A stretch of 64,000 nucleotides of DNA from an uncultured Agathobaculum sp. (GTDB lineage Bacteria > Bacillota > Clostridia > Oscillospirales > Butyricicoccaceae). The translations under genes were made by a program, and so were the position numbers. Position 1 is the stretch's first letter. Every line of letters starts with the position of its first letter. The stretch spans positions 1 to 64,000 of the forward strand of contig NZ_CALWUM010000001.1 in assembly GCF_944384765.1 (NCBI RefSeq), read 5' to 3'. The notes under the pieces were generated by a model that saw nothing but the letters and a program-made list of their open reading frames with translations, was not told the DNA's origin and searched no databases. Shown here one piece after another: positions 9,300-19,283 of the stretch.

Positions 9300-12200
9300 T
9301 TACCGGATCGCGTTCCCCAGCTGCTTTTCCGCCTCCGCAAGGTTGAGCATGAGCATTTTGGATACGCCCTGCTCCTGCATGGTCACGCCGTAGAGCATAT
9401 CGGCCTCCTCCATGGTGCCGCGGCGGTGGGTGATGACAATAAACTGGGTCGAATCGGTCAGCCGCCGGATATACTGCGCAAACCGCGCGACGTTGACGTC
9501 GTCGAGCGCGGCCTCGATCTCGTCGAGCACGCAGAACGGCGTGGGCCGCAGTTTGAGGATCGCAAAATACAGCGCGATCGCCACAAACGCCTTTTCGCCG
9601 CCCGAGAGCAGCGTCAGCGTCTTGACCGCCTTGCCCGGCGGGGAAACGCGGATGTCAATGCCGCAGTTTAAGATATCCGAGGTGTCGGCCAGCGACAGCT
9701 CGGCGTGGCCGCCGCCAAAGATCTCGCGGAAGGTCTGGCCGAAATACGCATTGAGCTTGGCAAACGCCGAGGCGAAGATCTCCTTCATGTTGACCGTCAG
9801 CTGCTCGATGACCTGATACAGCTCTTTCTGCGCCTTTTCCAGATCATCCTTCTGCTCGCCCATAAACGTATACCGCTCGAGCACCTGTTTGTATTCCTCG
9901 ACCGCGTCCAGATTGACGTTGCCGAGCGCGCGCATCTGCGCGCGCAGGCTCTGCGCTTGTTCTTTGGCCGCAGGCACGTCGTCCAGCGGACGCGCGACCT
10001 CGGCGGCCGGCGTGGGCGTCAGCTCATAGTTTTCCCACATTTTATCCAGAATCTGCGCTTCCTCGTTCTTGAGCTGGCCCGCCCGGTTTTCCAGACGCGC
10101 CGCCTCGCGCTCGAGGCTTAAAATCTCGTCGTTTTTGCCCTGCGCTTCGCGGTCAACCCGGGCGCGCTCGCCCTCGACCCGCTCGCGCTGATTCACCTGC
10201 GCGGCGATCTGCTCGTTCAGCCGCGCCGTGACCGCGCCGGTATCCTCGCGTGTTGCCTCAGCGTGCGCCAGTTCGTCGGTCAGGCGGGTAATCTCAGCCT
10301 CGAAGCCCGCGATGGTGTCCGCGGTGCCTGAAACGCCCGCATCCAGTTCAGCTTTGAGCTGCTCCAGATCAGCCAGTGCGCGCGTTTCGCTCGCGGCTTC
10401 CGACCGGTTCTGCGCGATCTCGGTCTGGAGTGCCGCCGTCTGCGCAGTGTTCTCCGCCGCGGCGGCCGTCAGGTCGTCGATCGTCTGGCGGCAGGCTGCC
10501 ACCTGCTGTTCCGCCTGGTCGTACGCCTGTTGCGCGGCGGTCTCGCGTGCCGCGCACTGGTCGATGGTGTCCTGATAGTTCTGCCGCGCCCCGGCGAGGT
10601 TATCCCGCTCGAGCACCAGCCCGTCATATTGCAGCTGCAAGCTCTCGAGCAGCGCCCCATGCTGGGTGACAGACGCCCGCAGCCCGGCTTCGGACTGTTC
10701 GGCGCGGCGGCGCTCGGCCTCGATCGCCTTCAGGTCATAGTCGAGCGCGGCAAGTTCCTCCCGCGCATTGTGGAAGGCTGTGTCGGCCTCCGCCCGGCGG
10801 GTTTCGCAGTTTTTCACCTGCTCCTGCGCCGCGCGCAGCTTGCCCGCGCGCGCCAGCGCGCCTGTGCCGCGCGAGGCCGAACCGCCGGTCATCGCGCCGC
10901 CGGCCTGTACGATCTGCCCGTCCAACGTGACGATGCGGAAACGGTTGCTGTACGCCCGAGCAAGCGCGAGGGCTGTGTCCATATTCTCGGAAACGACCGT
11001 GCGTGCGAGCAGATTGCGCACGATGGCCGTATAGCGTTCATCAAAAGTGACCAAACGGTCTGCGGTGCCGTAGCAGCCCGGATGCCCTTCCAGCCCGTTT
11101 TCCCGCAACTGGTTCGGACGGATGGTATCGACCGGCAGGAAGGTCGCACGGCCGCCGTCTGTTTTTTTCAAATACTCGATGCAGCGTTTGCCGTCCGCTG
11201 CGGCATCCACCACAATAGAGGACGCGGATGCGCCGAGCGCGGTGTCGATCGCGGTGACGAACCGGTCCTCGGTCGTGAGCAGTGCGGAGACCGGGCCGTG
11301 CACACCGTGCACCGTGCCGCGTTCCGCCGCGTGCATGACCGACTTGACCGCACGCGAAAAACCCTCGTAATCGCGCTGCATATCGGTGAGCATTTTGACG
11401 CGGTTTTTTGCGTCGGTCAGCGCTGCCGTGGCCTGCGCCAGCTCGGCCTGCAGGGACTCCACTTTTTTGCGGCGGCTTTCCGCCTTGAGCGACACGCCCT
11501 GCATCTTGTTTTTTGCCCCGGCGAGCGTGTCCAGGCAGTCGCGCATACGCGCTTCCAGCGCATCGTGCGCCTGCTTTTCGCGCTCCAGCCGCTCGCCCGC
11601 GGCTTGAATGTCCGCCGCGATAGTGCCGCGCCGCCCCTCCATGCCGGAAAGGCCGGTTTCGGCTGCGGTGCGGTCGAGCGCGATCGTATGCAGCGCGTTC
11701 TGACGCTCGGTGCGCATGCGGACTGCGTCGCGCAGCGCCTGCTCGGCTGCGGTGCGTTTTTCGTCCTGCATCCGGCTCTCCCGGGTGCAGTCGTCCAGTC
11801 GCGCGGTCAGGCCGGTGTGCTGGGTGTCCAGCAGCTCGATGCGCGACCGGCGCGCTGCCAGTTGTGCGCCCAGGCCCTGCGCCTGTTCCGCGCGCTGGGC
11901 GCTTTCACGCCGGGCGCGGTCGATGTTGTCTTTATTGTTCTGGATATTGGCTTTCAGCACCGCGGCGCGGCTCGCCTGCTCGGCAGCGCGCTGCTCGGCC
12001 TCGCGCAGCTGCTGACGCAGCTGGTCAGCTTCGCGGTCGATGCGGCGCATATCCTCGGAAAGCTGCTCGGACTGCGCATAAAGCGCCTCCTGCGCCTGTT
12101 TTGCTTGCGCCAGCTGTGCGGTACAGGTTTGCGTGTCCATCTCGAGCTTTGCCGTATCCGCCTTGATGCGGTCAAGCGTGAGCAGCCAGAGGGAAATCTC

Positions 12201-12875
12201 TAGCACGCGCAACTCGTCGCGCAACAACAGAAACTGCTTTGCTTTTTCCGACTGCTTTTCCAGCGGGCCAACCTGCCGCTCGAGCTCGTCATATAGGTCG
12301 CGGATGCGGGCGAGGTTATCCTCGGTGGCGGCGAGCTTACGCTCGGCCTCCTCCTTGCGGTAGCGGAATTTGGTGATGCCGGCGGCTTCCTCAAAGATCT
12401 CGCGCCGGTCCTCGCTCTTGAGGGACAGAATCTCGTCAATACGGCCCTGTCCGATGATGGAATAGCCGTCGCGCCCCAGGCCGGTGTCCATAAACAGCTC
12501 GTGAATATCGCGCAGACGGCAATGCTTTTTATTTAGAAAATATTCGCTCTCCCCTGAGCGGTAATAGCGGCGGGTCACCATGATCTCGGTAAACTCCGAG
12601 CGGAACACGCCTTCGGAGTTGTCCAAAATAAGCGAAACCTCGGCAAAGCCGACCGGTCCGCGCTTAGCAGTGCCGCCGAAAATGACGTCCTCCATCTTGG
12701 CGCCGCGCAGGCTGCGCGAGGACTGCTCGCCCAGCACCCAGCGGATGGCGTCCGAAATATTGGATTTGCCCGAACCGTTCGGCCCGACGATCGCGGTCAG
12801 GCCGCCGAGAAATTTGATTTCGGTCTTGTCCGGAAATGACTTAAAGCCCTGCAAAATCAGGCTCTTGAGAACCAT
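9300..12875 (-). CDS. smc: Chromosome segregation SMC ATPase
   Basis: A 1191-residue condensin subunit that folds and segregates the chromosome with ScpA/ScpB. The N-terminal Walker A is GPNGSGKSN (about residues 32-40) in the classic FKSFPDKTEI context. Two long coiled coils flank a hinge (about 500-680, with GVHGPVSALLTTEDRF and a glycine-rich GGAMTGGSASRGTG). The C-terminal signature is LLSGGEKAFVAIALYFAIL followed by Walker B FCVLDEIEAALDD. The open frame extends 58 codons further, but ATG 12875 with GAGGTG upstream gives the canonical start MVLKSLILQGFKSF. A TTGAAA-17-TAAAAT promoter lies just upstream. Confidence 0.97.
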   Translation of the reverse strand: MVLKSLILQGFKSFPDKTEIKFLGGLTAIVGPNGSGKSNISDAIRWVLGEQSSRSLRGAKMEDVIFGGTAKRGPVGFAEVSLILDNSEGVFRSEFTEIMVTRRYYRSGESEYFLNKKHCRLRDIHELFMDTGLGRDGYSIIGQGRIDEILSLKSEDRREIFEEAAGITKFRYRKEEAERKLAATEDNLARIRDLYDELERQVGPLEKQSEKAKQFLLLRDELRVLEISLWLLTLDRIKADTAKLEMDTQTCTAQLAQAKQAQEALYAQSEQLSEDMRRIDREADQLRQQLREAEQRAAEQASRAAVLKANIQNNKDNIDRARRESAQRAEQAQGLGAQLAARRSRIELLDTQHTGLTARLDDCTRESRMQDEKRTAAEQALRDAVRMRTERQNALHTIALDRTAAETGLSGMEGRRGTIAADIQAAGERLEREKQAHDALEARMRDCLDTLAGAKNKMQGVSLKAESRRKKVESLQAELAQATAALTDAKNRVKMLTDMQRDYEGFSRAVKSVMHAAERGTVHGVHGPVSALLTTEDRFVTAIDTALGASASSIVVDAAADGKRCIEYLKKTDGGRATFLPVDTIRPNQLRENGLEGHPGCYGTADRLVTFDERYTAIVRNLLARTVVSENMDTALALARAYSNRFRIVTLDGQIVQAGGAMTGGSASRGTGALARAGKLRAAQEQVKNCETRRAEADTAFHNAREELAALDYDLKAIEAERRRAEQSEAGLRASVTQHGALLESLQLQYDGLVLERDNLAGARQNYQDTIDQCAARETAAQQAYDQAEQQVAACRQTIDDLTAAAAENTAQTAALQTEIAQNRSEAASETRALADLEQLKAELDAGVSGTADTIAGFEAEITRLTDELAHAEATREDTGAVTARLNEQIAAQVNQRERVEGERARVDREAQGKNDEILSLEREAARLENRAGQLKNEEAQILDKMWENYELTPTPAAEVARPLDDVPAAKEQAQSLRAQMRALGNVNLDAVEEYKQVLERYTFMGEQKDDLEKAQKELYQVIEQLTVNMKEIFASAFAKLNAYFGQTFREIFGGGHAELSLADTSDILNCGIDIRVSPPGKAVKTLTLLSGGEKAFVAIALYFAILKLRPTPFCVLDEIEAALDDVNVARFAQYIRRLTDSTQFIVITHRRGTMEEADMLYGVTMQEQGVSKMLMLNLAEAEKQLGNAIR

Positions 12876-12903
12876 GTAACACCTCATAATTATAGATGGT
12901 ACT

Positions 12904-12932
12904 ATTTTACCACCGCCGCGCCGGGTTTTCAA
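12904..12932 (-). promoter_or_regulatory. Promoter for the smc gene run
   Basis: Minus-strand TTGAAA (932-927) and TAAAAT (909-904) are spaced by 17 bases, about 30 bases before the smc start. This is the best candidate for driving smc through leuS, since downstream genes overlap or are closely spaced. Confidence 0.65.
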
Positions 12933-12975
12933 TGCGCAAACCCACAATTTACACCCTGTCCATATTTTGCACAGC

Positions 12976-13004
12976 TGGATGGACGCGGCCTGCCGTGCTA
13001 TAAT
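12976..13004 (+). promoter_or_regulatory. Promoter for the SnoaL-like gene
   Basis: TGGATG (12976-12981), a 17-base spacer and TATAAT (12999-13004) precede the plus-strand gene at 13085. The -35 is imperfect, the -10 is consensus. It is divergent from the smc promoter. Confidence 0.5.
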
Positions 13005-13084
13005 AAGGCAATACCGCACCATTATGTCTGCGGCGTTTGTAGTGGTCAAGCCTTGGAAAGAACAGCAGACAGGAGGCAGAACGG

Positions 13085-13504
13085 ATGGAAGATCGCGAGC
13101 AGGCCGTGCGGCGCTGGTTCGACATGTGGCTGCACGCGCGGGACGAGGGCATTTTATCCCTTTTCACGCCCGACTGCGTGTATACCGAAATCTGGGGCCC
13201 GGTATACCATGGCGCCCGGCAGGTCAAGCACTGGTTTGACGAGTGGAACACCCGCGGGCGGGTGCTGCACTGGGACATCCGGCAGTTTTTCCACTGGGCA
13301 GATCAGACCGTGGTCGAGTGGTATTTCCAAAACCGGATGCAGGACGGCCGCGTGGAGGAATTTGACGGCATTTCGCTCATCCGCTGGGCGGCGGACGGCC
13401 GCATCGCCTCGCTCAAGGAATTCGGCTGCAACATCCACACCTACGCCCCGTATGCGGACGGTCCGGTTTCCCGCTTCCGGGACGAACACGCGGCCTGGTT
13501 CTAA
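13085..13504 (+). CDS. SnoaL-like / NTF2-fold protein
   Basis: A 139-residue single-domain protein of the NTF2-like (SnoaL) fold. The family includes ketosteroid isomerase-like and polyketide cyclase-like enzymes, and many members have no known substrate. Typical features are the N-terminal helix MEDREQAVRRWFDMWLHARDEG, the FTPDCVYTEIWGPVYHG segment that lines the pocket, and alternating beta strands rich in Trp and Phe. A GACAGGAGGC site precedes the ATG. It is the only plus-strand gene in the first 21 kb and is closed by a shared bidirectional terminator against rnc. Confidence 0.8.
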   Translation: MEDREQAVRRWFDMWLHARDEGILSLFTPDCVYTEIWGPVYHGARQVKHWFDEWNTRGRVLHWDIRQFFHWADQTVVEWYFQNRMQDGRVEEFDGISLIRWAADGRIASLKEFGCNIHTYAPYADGPVSRFRDEHAAWF

Positions 13505-13516
13505 CCTGTTGCACAA

Positions 13517-13546
13517 AAATCCCTCGGGAAAATTCCCGAGGGATTT
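13517..13546. terminator. Bidirectional terminator between the SnoaL-like gene and rnc
   Basis: A 14-bp perfect stem (13517-13530 with 13533-13546) centres on the CCCTCGGGAA / TTCCCGAGGG arms. It lies between two convergent genes and has A/T flanks on both sides. Confidence 0.85.
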
Positions 13547-13549
13547 GCT

Positions 13550-14221
13550 TTACTCCACACCCATTGCGCGGAGCGCCTGCTTGGCCGCCATCTGCTCGGC
13601 TTCCTTTTTGCTCCGGCCGGTGCCGGAGGCAAACACGTTGGAGTTGAGCAGCAGCTCCATAGTAAAGCGCTTGTCGTGATCCGGGCCGGACTGGCCGGCC
13701 AGCCGGTACTCGAGCGTTTCCTGCTTGTTTTTCTGCACAATTTCCTGCAACATGGTCTTGTAATCCTTGAACGCGCCGCCTGCGATCGCGACCTCCACCT
13801 TGTGCGGGATGAAACGCAGCACAAACGCGCGCGCGGGCTCGATGCCGCCGTCGATATAGATCGCGCCGAGCAGTGCCTCGGTCGCGTCCGCCAGGATGGA
13901 CGGACGCTCACGCCCGCCGCCGGTCTCCTCACCGTGGCCCAGCCGGATCTCCTGCGGGATGCCCAGTTCCCTCGCGATCTCGCACAGCGCGCCTTCGCAC
14001 ACCACCGCCGCACGCAGCTTGGTCAGCTCGCCCTCGGGCAGGTCGGGATAGTGCGTGAACAGATAATCCGCCGTGACAAAGCCCAGTACGGAATCGCCAA
14101 GGAACTCCAGCCGCTCATTGTGGTGCAGGTGGCTGCCGCGGTGCTCGTTGGCATAGGACGAATGGGTCATCGCGGTCTGGTACAGCGTCTTGTCCTTGAA
14201 CTGATAGTTGATGTTCAGCAT
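13550..14221 (-). CDS. rnc: Ribonuclease III
   Basis: A 223-residue endonuclease for double-stranded RNA that processes rRNA precursors. The catalytic signature ERLEFLGDSVLG is near residue 38 and the second acidic site is DATEALLGAIYIDGG. The C-terminal double-stranded RNA-binding domain ends with GRSKKEAEQMAAKQAL. The longer frame is trimmed to ATG 14221, preceded by AAGGAGGTG. It lies directly behind plsX; the acpP gene that commonly sits between plsX and rnc is absent here. Confidence 0.96.
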   Translation of the reverse strand: MLNINYQFKDKTLYQTAMTHSSYANEHRGSHLHHNERLEFLGDSVLGFVTADYLFTHYPDLPEGELTKLRAAVVCEGALCEIARELGIPQEIRLGHGEETGGGRERPSILADATEALLGAIYIDGGIEPARAFVLRFIPHKVEVAIAGGAFKDYKTMLQEIVQKNKQETLEYRLAGQSGPDHDKRFTMELLLNSNVFASGTGRSKKEAEQMAAKQALRAMGVE

Positions 14222-14284
14222 ATCGGTTTCACCTCCTTCTGCCGCTTTGCCGCGCCCCCTGCGCGGCAAAGCCTTGATCCGGAT

Positions 14285-15301
14285 TTACTGGTCGATCGTC
14301 ATGTAGGCAATATTTTTGCGCACCTCGTCGATCATGCCGCTGTTGGTGTAGGCGATCGCCTGCCGCACCGCGTTCATCACCGCGATTTCGTTAGACGAGC
14401 CGTGCGCCTTGATGACCGGCTTTGCGATACCGAGGAAGGGCGAGCCGCCGATCTTGTCCTGATTGAACAGCTCGCGGAACTGGTTGAGCTGCTTGCGGCA
14501 CGCGAGATAGCCCAGCTTGGTCGCGAGATTGGTCGTAAACACGCCCTTGATCTCACTTGCCATAAACTTGGCCACGCCCTCGATGGTCTTGAGCATCACG
14601 TTGCCCGAATAACCATCGCACACGGCGACATCGCACGCGCCGAGCGGCACCATGCTGCCCTCCACGTTGCCGACAAAGTTGAGCCGGCCCTCGTCGCCCG
14701 CCTTTTTGAGCAGCGCATAGGCTTCCTTGCGCAGCGGATCGCCCTTGGTATCCTCAGTGCCGTTGTTGACCAGGCCGACACGCGGCTTTTTGATCCCGTT
14801 GATCTTTTCGATGTAGAGCGCGCCGAGAAAAGCGAACTGCAGCAGCATTTCCGCCGTGCACTCGGTGTTCGCGCCCGCGTCGCACAGCATCACCTGACCG
14901 CCCTTGCAGGGCATCACAGGCGCAAGCGCGCCGCGGCGGATGCCCTTGATGCGGCCGCCATACAGCGTTGCGCCGGTGAGCAGCGCGCCGGTGTTGCCCG
15001 CGGAGACAAGCGCGTCCCCCTCGCCCGCCTTGAGCAGCTTGAACGCCACTGCCATCGAGGAATCCGGCTTGTGCCGCAGCACGGTTGCCGGGTCGTCGTG
15101 CATGTCCACCAGGTCGGACGCCGGCATGATGGTCACACCCGGGGTGTGCTCCATGCCCTTGCTTTTGAGCACCGTCAAAACCTTGTCCGGATCGCCGACC
15201 AGCAGCACCTCTTCGCCGTATTCCCGTGCGGCCAGCGCGCCGCCCCAGGCTGCGGATTCGGGCGCGTTGTCGCCGCCCATTGCGTCCACAATGATCTTCA
15301 T
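14285..15301 (-). CDS. plsX: Phosphate acyltransferase PlsX
   Basis: A 338-residue enzyme that converts acyl-ACP to acyl-phosphate for phospholipid synthesis with PlsY. The start MKIIVDAMGGDNAP and the segments SAGNTGALL, GANTECTAEMLLQFA and CDGYSGNVMLKTIEG are family hallmarks. Length is typical. The ATG lies two bases past the trmFO stop codon on the minus strand, so translation is probably coupled. The usual upstream partner fapR and downstream fabD/acpP are not adjacent. Confidence 0.96.
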   Translation of the reverse strand: MKIIVDAMGGDNAPESAAWGGALAAREYGEEVLLVGDPDKVLTVLKSKGMEHTPGVTIMPASDLVDMHDDPATVLRHKPDSSMAVAFKLLKAGEGDALVSAGNTGALLTGATLYGGRIKGIRRGALAPVMPCKGGQVMLCDAGANTECTAEMLLQFAFLGALYIEKINGIKKPRVGLVNNGTEDTKGDPLRKEAYALLKKAGDEGRLNFVGNVEGSMVPLGACDVAVCDGYSGNVMLKTIEGVAKFMASEIKGVFTTNLATKLGYLACRKQLNQFRELFNQDKIGGSPFLGIAKPVIKAHGSSNEIAVMNAVRQAIAYTNSGMIDEVRKNIAYMTIDQ

Positions 15302-15302
15302 A

Positions 15303-16610
15303 TCAAAGCTCCCCTTTCAGACTGTCGATCTTATCGAGCGCCCGCTCGGAAATCTTCATATTTTTCTCCCGCTTGCCTTTGATCTTATAGCCAAGCGGCT
15401 CGATGATGCCGAAATTGATGTTCATCGGCTGGAATTTTGCGACCGTGTGGTCGGAGATGTAGCACGCGAGCGCGCCGGTCGCGGTCTGGCAATCGAGCGC
15501 GGGCATGGTCCTGCCCTGCGTTTCGAGCGCGGTGGCCACACCTGCCACCCAGCCCGAGGCCGTGGACTCGACATAGCCCTCCACGCCGGTCATCTGGCCC
15601 GCAAAGCGGATGCGCGGGTCGGCTTTCAGCGCATAGGTCGCGTCCAACAGGCGCGGCGAATCCAGGAAGGTGTTGCGGTGCATGACGCCGTAGCGCACAA
15701 ACTCCGCGTTTTTGAGCGCCGGGATCATGGAAAACACGCGCTTCTGCTCGCCCCATTTGAGGTGGGTCTGGCAGCCGACCAGATTATACAGCGTGCCCTG
15801 CGCGTTGTCGCGCCGGAGCTGGAGCACTGCATAGGGGTCCCGGCCGGTCTTGGGGTCGGGCAGACCGATGGGCTTGAGGATGCCAAAGCGCATGGTGTCA
15901 TACCCGCGGCGGGCGTTGACCTCGATGGGCATGCAGCCCTCGAACACCAGCTTGTCCTCAAACCCGTGCACGGGCGCTTCCTCAGCCGTGGTCAGCGCGT
16001 TCCAAAACGCGTCGTACTCCTCCTTGGAAAACGGGCAGTTGATGTAGTCCGCCGTGCCTTTGCCGTAGCGCGAGGCGACATAAGCGGAACTCATGTCAAT
16101 GCTCTCCGCAGTCACAATGGGTGCTGCCGCGTCAAAAAAGTGCAGAAACTCCCCGCCCACCTTGCGATGGATTGCGTCGAACAGCGTGTCCGAGGTCAGC
16201 GGGCCGGACGCGATCACAACGCGCCCCGCCGGGATCTCGGTCACCTCGCCGTAAACCACCTCGATTTTCGGGTGGGATTTGATTTTTTCGGTCACCGCGC
16301 GCGCAAACGCCTCGCGGTCGACCGCGAGCGCGCCGCCTGCCTCGACGCGGTTTTCATCCGCACAGGCGAGGATCAGGCTGTCCAGCCGCCGCAGCTCCTC
16401 TTTGAGCAGGCCCGCGGCGTTGGTCAGCTCGTCCGAGCGCAGCGAATTTGAGCACACCAGCTCGGCAAAGTCGTCCGAATGGTGGGCCGGGCTGTGCTGC
16501 GCGGGTTTCATCTCGTGCAGGCGCACCGGGACGCCGCGCTGCGCGAGCTGCCAGGCAGCCTCGCACCCCGCGAGACCTGCGCCGACAACGGTTACGATCT
16601 CGTTATTCAC
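15303..16610 (-). CDS. trmFO: Folate-dependent tRNA uridine-54 methyltransferase TrmFO
   Basis: A 435-residue FAD- and methylenetetrahydrofolate-dependent enzyme that makes ribothymidine-54 in tRNA. The FAD-binding [17 protein letters not shown] motif lies at the N-terminus, followed by [22 protein letters not shown] and the [17 protein letters not shown] region. The start is a GTG at 16610 inside the end of topA (8-base overlap), with GAGGCTGCGG just upstream. This topA-trmFO order is common in Firmicutes. The upstream extension in the same frame has a Pro/Arg-rich shadow composition and is excluded. Confidence 0.95.
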   Translation of the reverse strand: MNNEIVTVVGAGLAGCEAAWQLAQRGVPVRLHEMKPAQHSPAHHSDDFAELVCSNSLRSDELTNAAGLLKEELRRLDSLILACADENRVEAGGALAVDREAFARAVTEKIKSHPKIEVVYGEVTEIPAGRVVIASGPLTSDTLFDAIHRKVGGEFLHFFDAAAPIVTAESIDMSSAYVASRYGKGTADYINCPFSKEEYDAFWNALTTAEEAPVHGFEDKLVFEGCMPIEVNARRGYDTMRFGILKPIGLPDPKTGRDPYAVLQLRRDNAQGTLYNLVGCQTHLKWGEQKRVFSMIPALKNAEFVRYGVMHRNTFLDSPRLLDATYALKADPRIRFAGQMTGVEGYVESTASGWVAGVATALETQGRTMPALDCQTATGALACYISDHTVAKFQPMNINFGIIEPLGYKIKGKREKNMKISERALDKIDSLKGEL

Positions 16611-19077
16611 CCGCAGCCTCCTTTGCCGCCTTGGCAGCGGCCTTTTTCTGTGCCTTTTCCGCGGCCTTTTCGGCCTCGTGCTTGGCAAGCGCCTTGGCAT
16701 ACTGCGCCTGCTGGGTTTTGGTCAGCGCCTGCACATCCTCTTCCTTCAGCTTTTTGAAGCGGTTTGTGGTCTTGGTCATCCACGGCACCTGTTTTTTCGC
16801 TGCGGGCTTTTTCGCGGTGCCCGTCTTTTTTGCCGCAGTGGATGCCTTTTTCGTTACCTTCTTCGGCTTCTCCTCGCTCTCGCCCGCGGCTTCTGCCGCT
16901 GCCTTGGCCGCCGCTCGCTCGGCCGCCTTGGCGGCGCGCGCCTCGCGGCGCTGGCGGTTTTTCTCCGCCTCCTCGGGCGGCAGGCCTTCCTTCACCAATT
17001 CCTTGTAGCCGCAGCCCTCGCGCAGGCAAACATCCGTGACCTCCTTGGAGTCGCGGTCGGTGTGGCGGAACAGCGAAGAGTCGCAGTTCGGGCACTTGGT
17101 TTTGAGCGGCTTGTCCCAGGTCATGAACTGGCAGGTGGGGTATTTATCGCAGCTGTAATACACATAGCCGCGCGCGGATTTCTTTTTGACCACCTTGGCC
17201 CCGCACACCGGGCAGGATGCGCCGGTGTCCTCGGTGATCGGCTTGGTGTTGGTGCACTCCGGGAAGCCCGGGCACGCCAGGAACTTGCCGAACCGGCCGG
17301 ATTTGATGACCATGTTGCGGCCGCACTTCTCGCAGATCACGTCCGTGACCTCGTCCTTGATCTTGATGCGCTTGCCCTCGAGGTCAATCTCCGCCTGCTT
17401 GAGCGCAGCCTCAAAACCGTCATAGAAGTTGTGCAGCAGCTGGATATAGTCCAGCTTGCCCGCCTCGACCTCGTCGAGCTGCTCCTCCATGTTGGCGGTA
17501 AACTCATAGTCTGCGACCGACTTGAACTCGTCGACCAGCAGGCCGGTCACGCCCTCGCCGAGCGGGGTGGGACGCAGCGCCTTGTTCTCCTTGGTGACGT
17601 AATCACGGTCGAGGATGGTCGAGATGGTCGGCGCGTAGGTGGACGGACGGCCGATGCCGCGCTCCTCCATCGCGCGGATGAGCGACGCTTCGGTATAGCG
17701 TGCGGGCGGCTGGGTGAAGTGCTGGGACGGGTCGAGCTTCTCGACCGTGAGCGTGTCGCCCTTGTCAAAGCGCGGCAGCGGTTTGCCCGCCTCGCCCTTC
17801 TTTTCGTCGTCCGTGCCCTCCTCATAAACCGCGGTAAAGCCCGGGAAGGCCACCGTGTGGCCGGAGGCGCGGAACACCTGCCCCTCGCACACAATATCCG
17901 CCGAAACCGTGTCCAGAATCGCGTCCGCCATCTGGCAGGCGACAAAGCGCGACCAGATCAGCTTGTATAGCTTGTACTGATCGGGCGTCAGGTACTGGCG
18001 GATCTCGTCCGGCAGCAGCTTTACGTCGGACGGGCGGATGGCCTCGTGCGCGTCCTGCGCATTGCCTTTGGTTTTGAACACGCGCGGCTTGCCGGGATAG
18101 TATTCGTCGCCATAGCGCCCGCGGATAAAGCCCGCGGCCGCAGCGGTCGCCTCGTCCGCAAGGCGGAGCGAGTCGGTACGCATATAGGTGATCAGACCGG
18201 TCAGGCCGTACTCGCCCAGCTCGATGCCTTCATACAGTTCCTGCGCAATGCTCATCGTGCGGCGCGGGGTCATATTGAGCTTGCGGCTGGCCTCCTGCTG
18301 CAGGGTCGAGGTGATGAACGGCGGCGCGGGGGTGCGCTTTTTCTTGCCGCGCTTGATCTCGCCCACGACAAACGGCTTGCCCTTGACCGCGTCCACGACC
18401 GCCTGCGCCTCGGCTTCGTTCTTCAGTTCCGCCTTGCCGCTGCCGTCGCCGTAGTAGCGGGCGGTGAACTGGCCGCCGTCCGCGGTTTGCAGCAGCGCCT
18501 CGATCGTCCAGTATTCCTCGGGCACAAACGCGCGGATCTCGTTTTCGCGGTCCACCACCAGGCGGGTCGCAACGCTCTGCACGCGGCCGGCGCTCAGCCC
18601 GCGCTTGACCTTGCGCCACAGGAAGGGCGACAGTTCGTAACCCACAATGCGGTCCAGGATGCGGCGCGCCTGCTGCGCATTGACCAGATCGATGTCGATG
18701 TCGCGCGGGTGCTCGATCCCGTACTTGACCGCGGGTTTGGTGATCTCGTTAAAGGTGACGCGCTTGGAGTCCTGATCTTTCAGCTTGAACAGCTCCTTGA
18801 TGTGCCAGGAGATGGCTTCGCCCTCGCGGTCCGGGTCGGTTGCGAGGTAGACGAAGTCGCTCTTGCGGATCTCGCTGCGGATCTCCTTGATGATTTTATC
18901 TTTTCCTTCGATCGGCACATATTCCGGTTTGAAATCGTGCTCAATATCGACGCTCATTTTCTTTCTCGGCAAATCGCGCAGATGGCCCATGGATGCCTTG
19001 ACCACATACCCCGGCCCGAGGTATTTGCCGATGGTTTTGGCCTTGGCGGGCGACTCCACGATAACTAATTTTGACAT
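16603..19077 (-). CDS. topA: DNA topoisomerase I
   Basis: An 824-residue type IA topoisomerase that relaxes negative supercoils. The Toprim domain starts [15 protein letters not shown]; the acidic triad region is [11 protein letters not shown]. The active-site tyrosine sits in [11 protein letters not shown]. Three C-terminal zinc modules are visible (CEKCG...CPGFPEC, CPVCG...CDKYPTC, CPNCD...CLREGC), followed by an unusual Lys/Ala-rich tail of about 120 residues. ATG 19077 has GGAGGTT upstream; 159 nt of upstream frame was excluded. It is preceded by a dense hairpin array (19095-19269). Confidence 0.96.
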   Translation of the reverse strand: MSKLVIVESPAKAKTIGKYLGPGYVVKASMGHLRDLPRKKMSVDIEHDFKPEYVPIEGKDKIIKEIRSEIRKSDFVYLATDPDREGEAISWHIKELFKLKDQDSKRVTFNEITKPAVKYGIEHPRDIDIDLVNAQQARRILDRIVGYELSPFLWRKVKRGLSAGRVQSVATRLVVDRENEIRAFVPEEYWTIEALLQTADGGQFTARYYGDGSGKAELKNEAEAQAVVDAVKGKPFVVGEIKRGKKKRTPAPPFITSTLQQEASRKLNMTPRRTMSIAQELYEGIELGEYGLTGLITYMRTDSLRLADEATAAAAGFIRGRYGDEYYPGKPRVFKTKGNAQDAHEAIRPSDVKLLPDEIRQYLTPDQYKLYKLIWSRFVACQMADAILDTVSADIVCEGQVFRASGHTVAFPGFTAVYEEGTDDEKKGEAGKPLPRFDKGDTLTVEKLDPSQHFTQPPARYTEASLIRAMEERGIGRPSTYAPTISTILDRDYVTKENKALRPTPLGEGVTGLLVDEFKSVADYEFTANMEEQLDEVEAGKLDYIQLLHNFYDGFEAALKQAEIDLEGKRIKIKDEVTDVICEKCGRNMVIKSGRFGKFLACPGFPECTNTKPITEDTGASCPVCGAKVVKKKSARGYVYYSCDKYPTCQFMTWDKPLKTKCPNCDSSLFRHTDRDSKEVTDVCLREGCGYKELVKEGLPPEEAEKNRQRREARAAKAAERAAAKAAAEAAGESEEKPKKVTKKASTAAKKTGTAKKPAAKKQVPWMTKTTNRFKKLKEEDVQALTKTQQAQYAKALAKHEAEKAAEKAQKKAAAKAAKEAAGE

Positions 19078-19094
19078 AACAACCTCCAGGAGTT

Positions 19095-19269
19095 CGATCG
19101 CAAACAAGTTTGCGATCGAGGTCTGATTTTCAGGCGTAACCGCCTGAAAATGCCGGCTGCATGACGCGCCTTGCGCGTCCTTCCGCCGGATGGTGCTGCA
19201 AAACCAGGCAAAGCCCGGTTTTGCAGGGCCGCTCACAGAGCGGCTGTCTGATGCGCGCCAGACGGCGCG
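19095..19269 (-). repeat. Array of six adjacent hairpins between dprA and topA
   Basis: Six perfect or near-perfect inverted repeats follow one another: 19095-19118 (11-bp arms), 19126-19151 (11-bp arms, loop TAAC), 19163-19179 (7 bp), 19197-19225 (9 bp plus inner GGC/GCC), 19228-19244 (7 bp) and 19254-19269 (6 bp). A further CCGGC/GCCGG pair (19153-19157 with 19185-19189) encloses the third. There is no coding potential and no T-run typical of terminators. It fills almost the whole intergenic gap and ends six bases before the topA ribosome binding site. Confidence 0.7.
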
Positions 19270-19283
19270 AAATATTACTTTGC

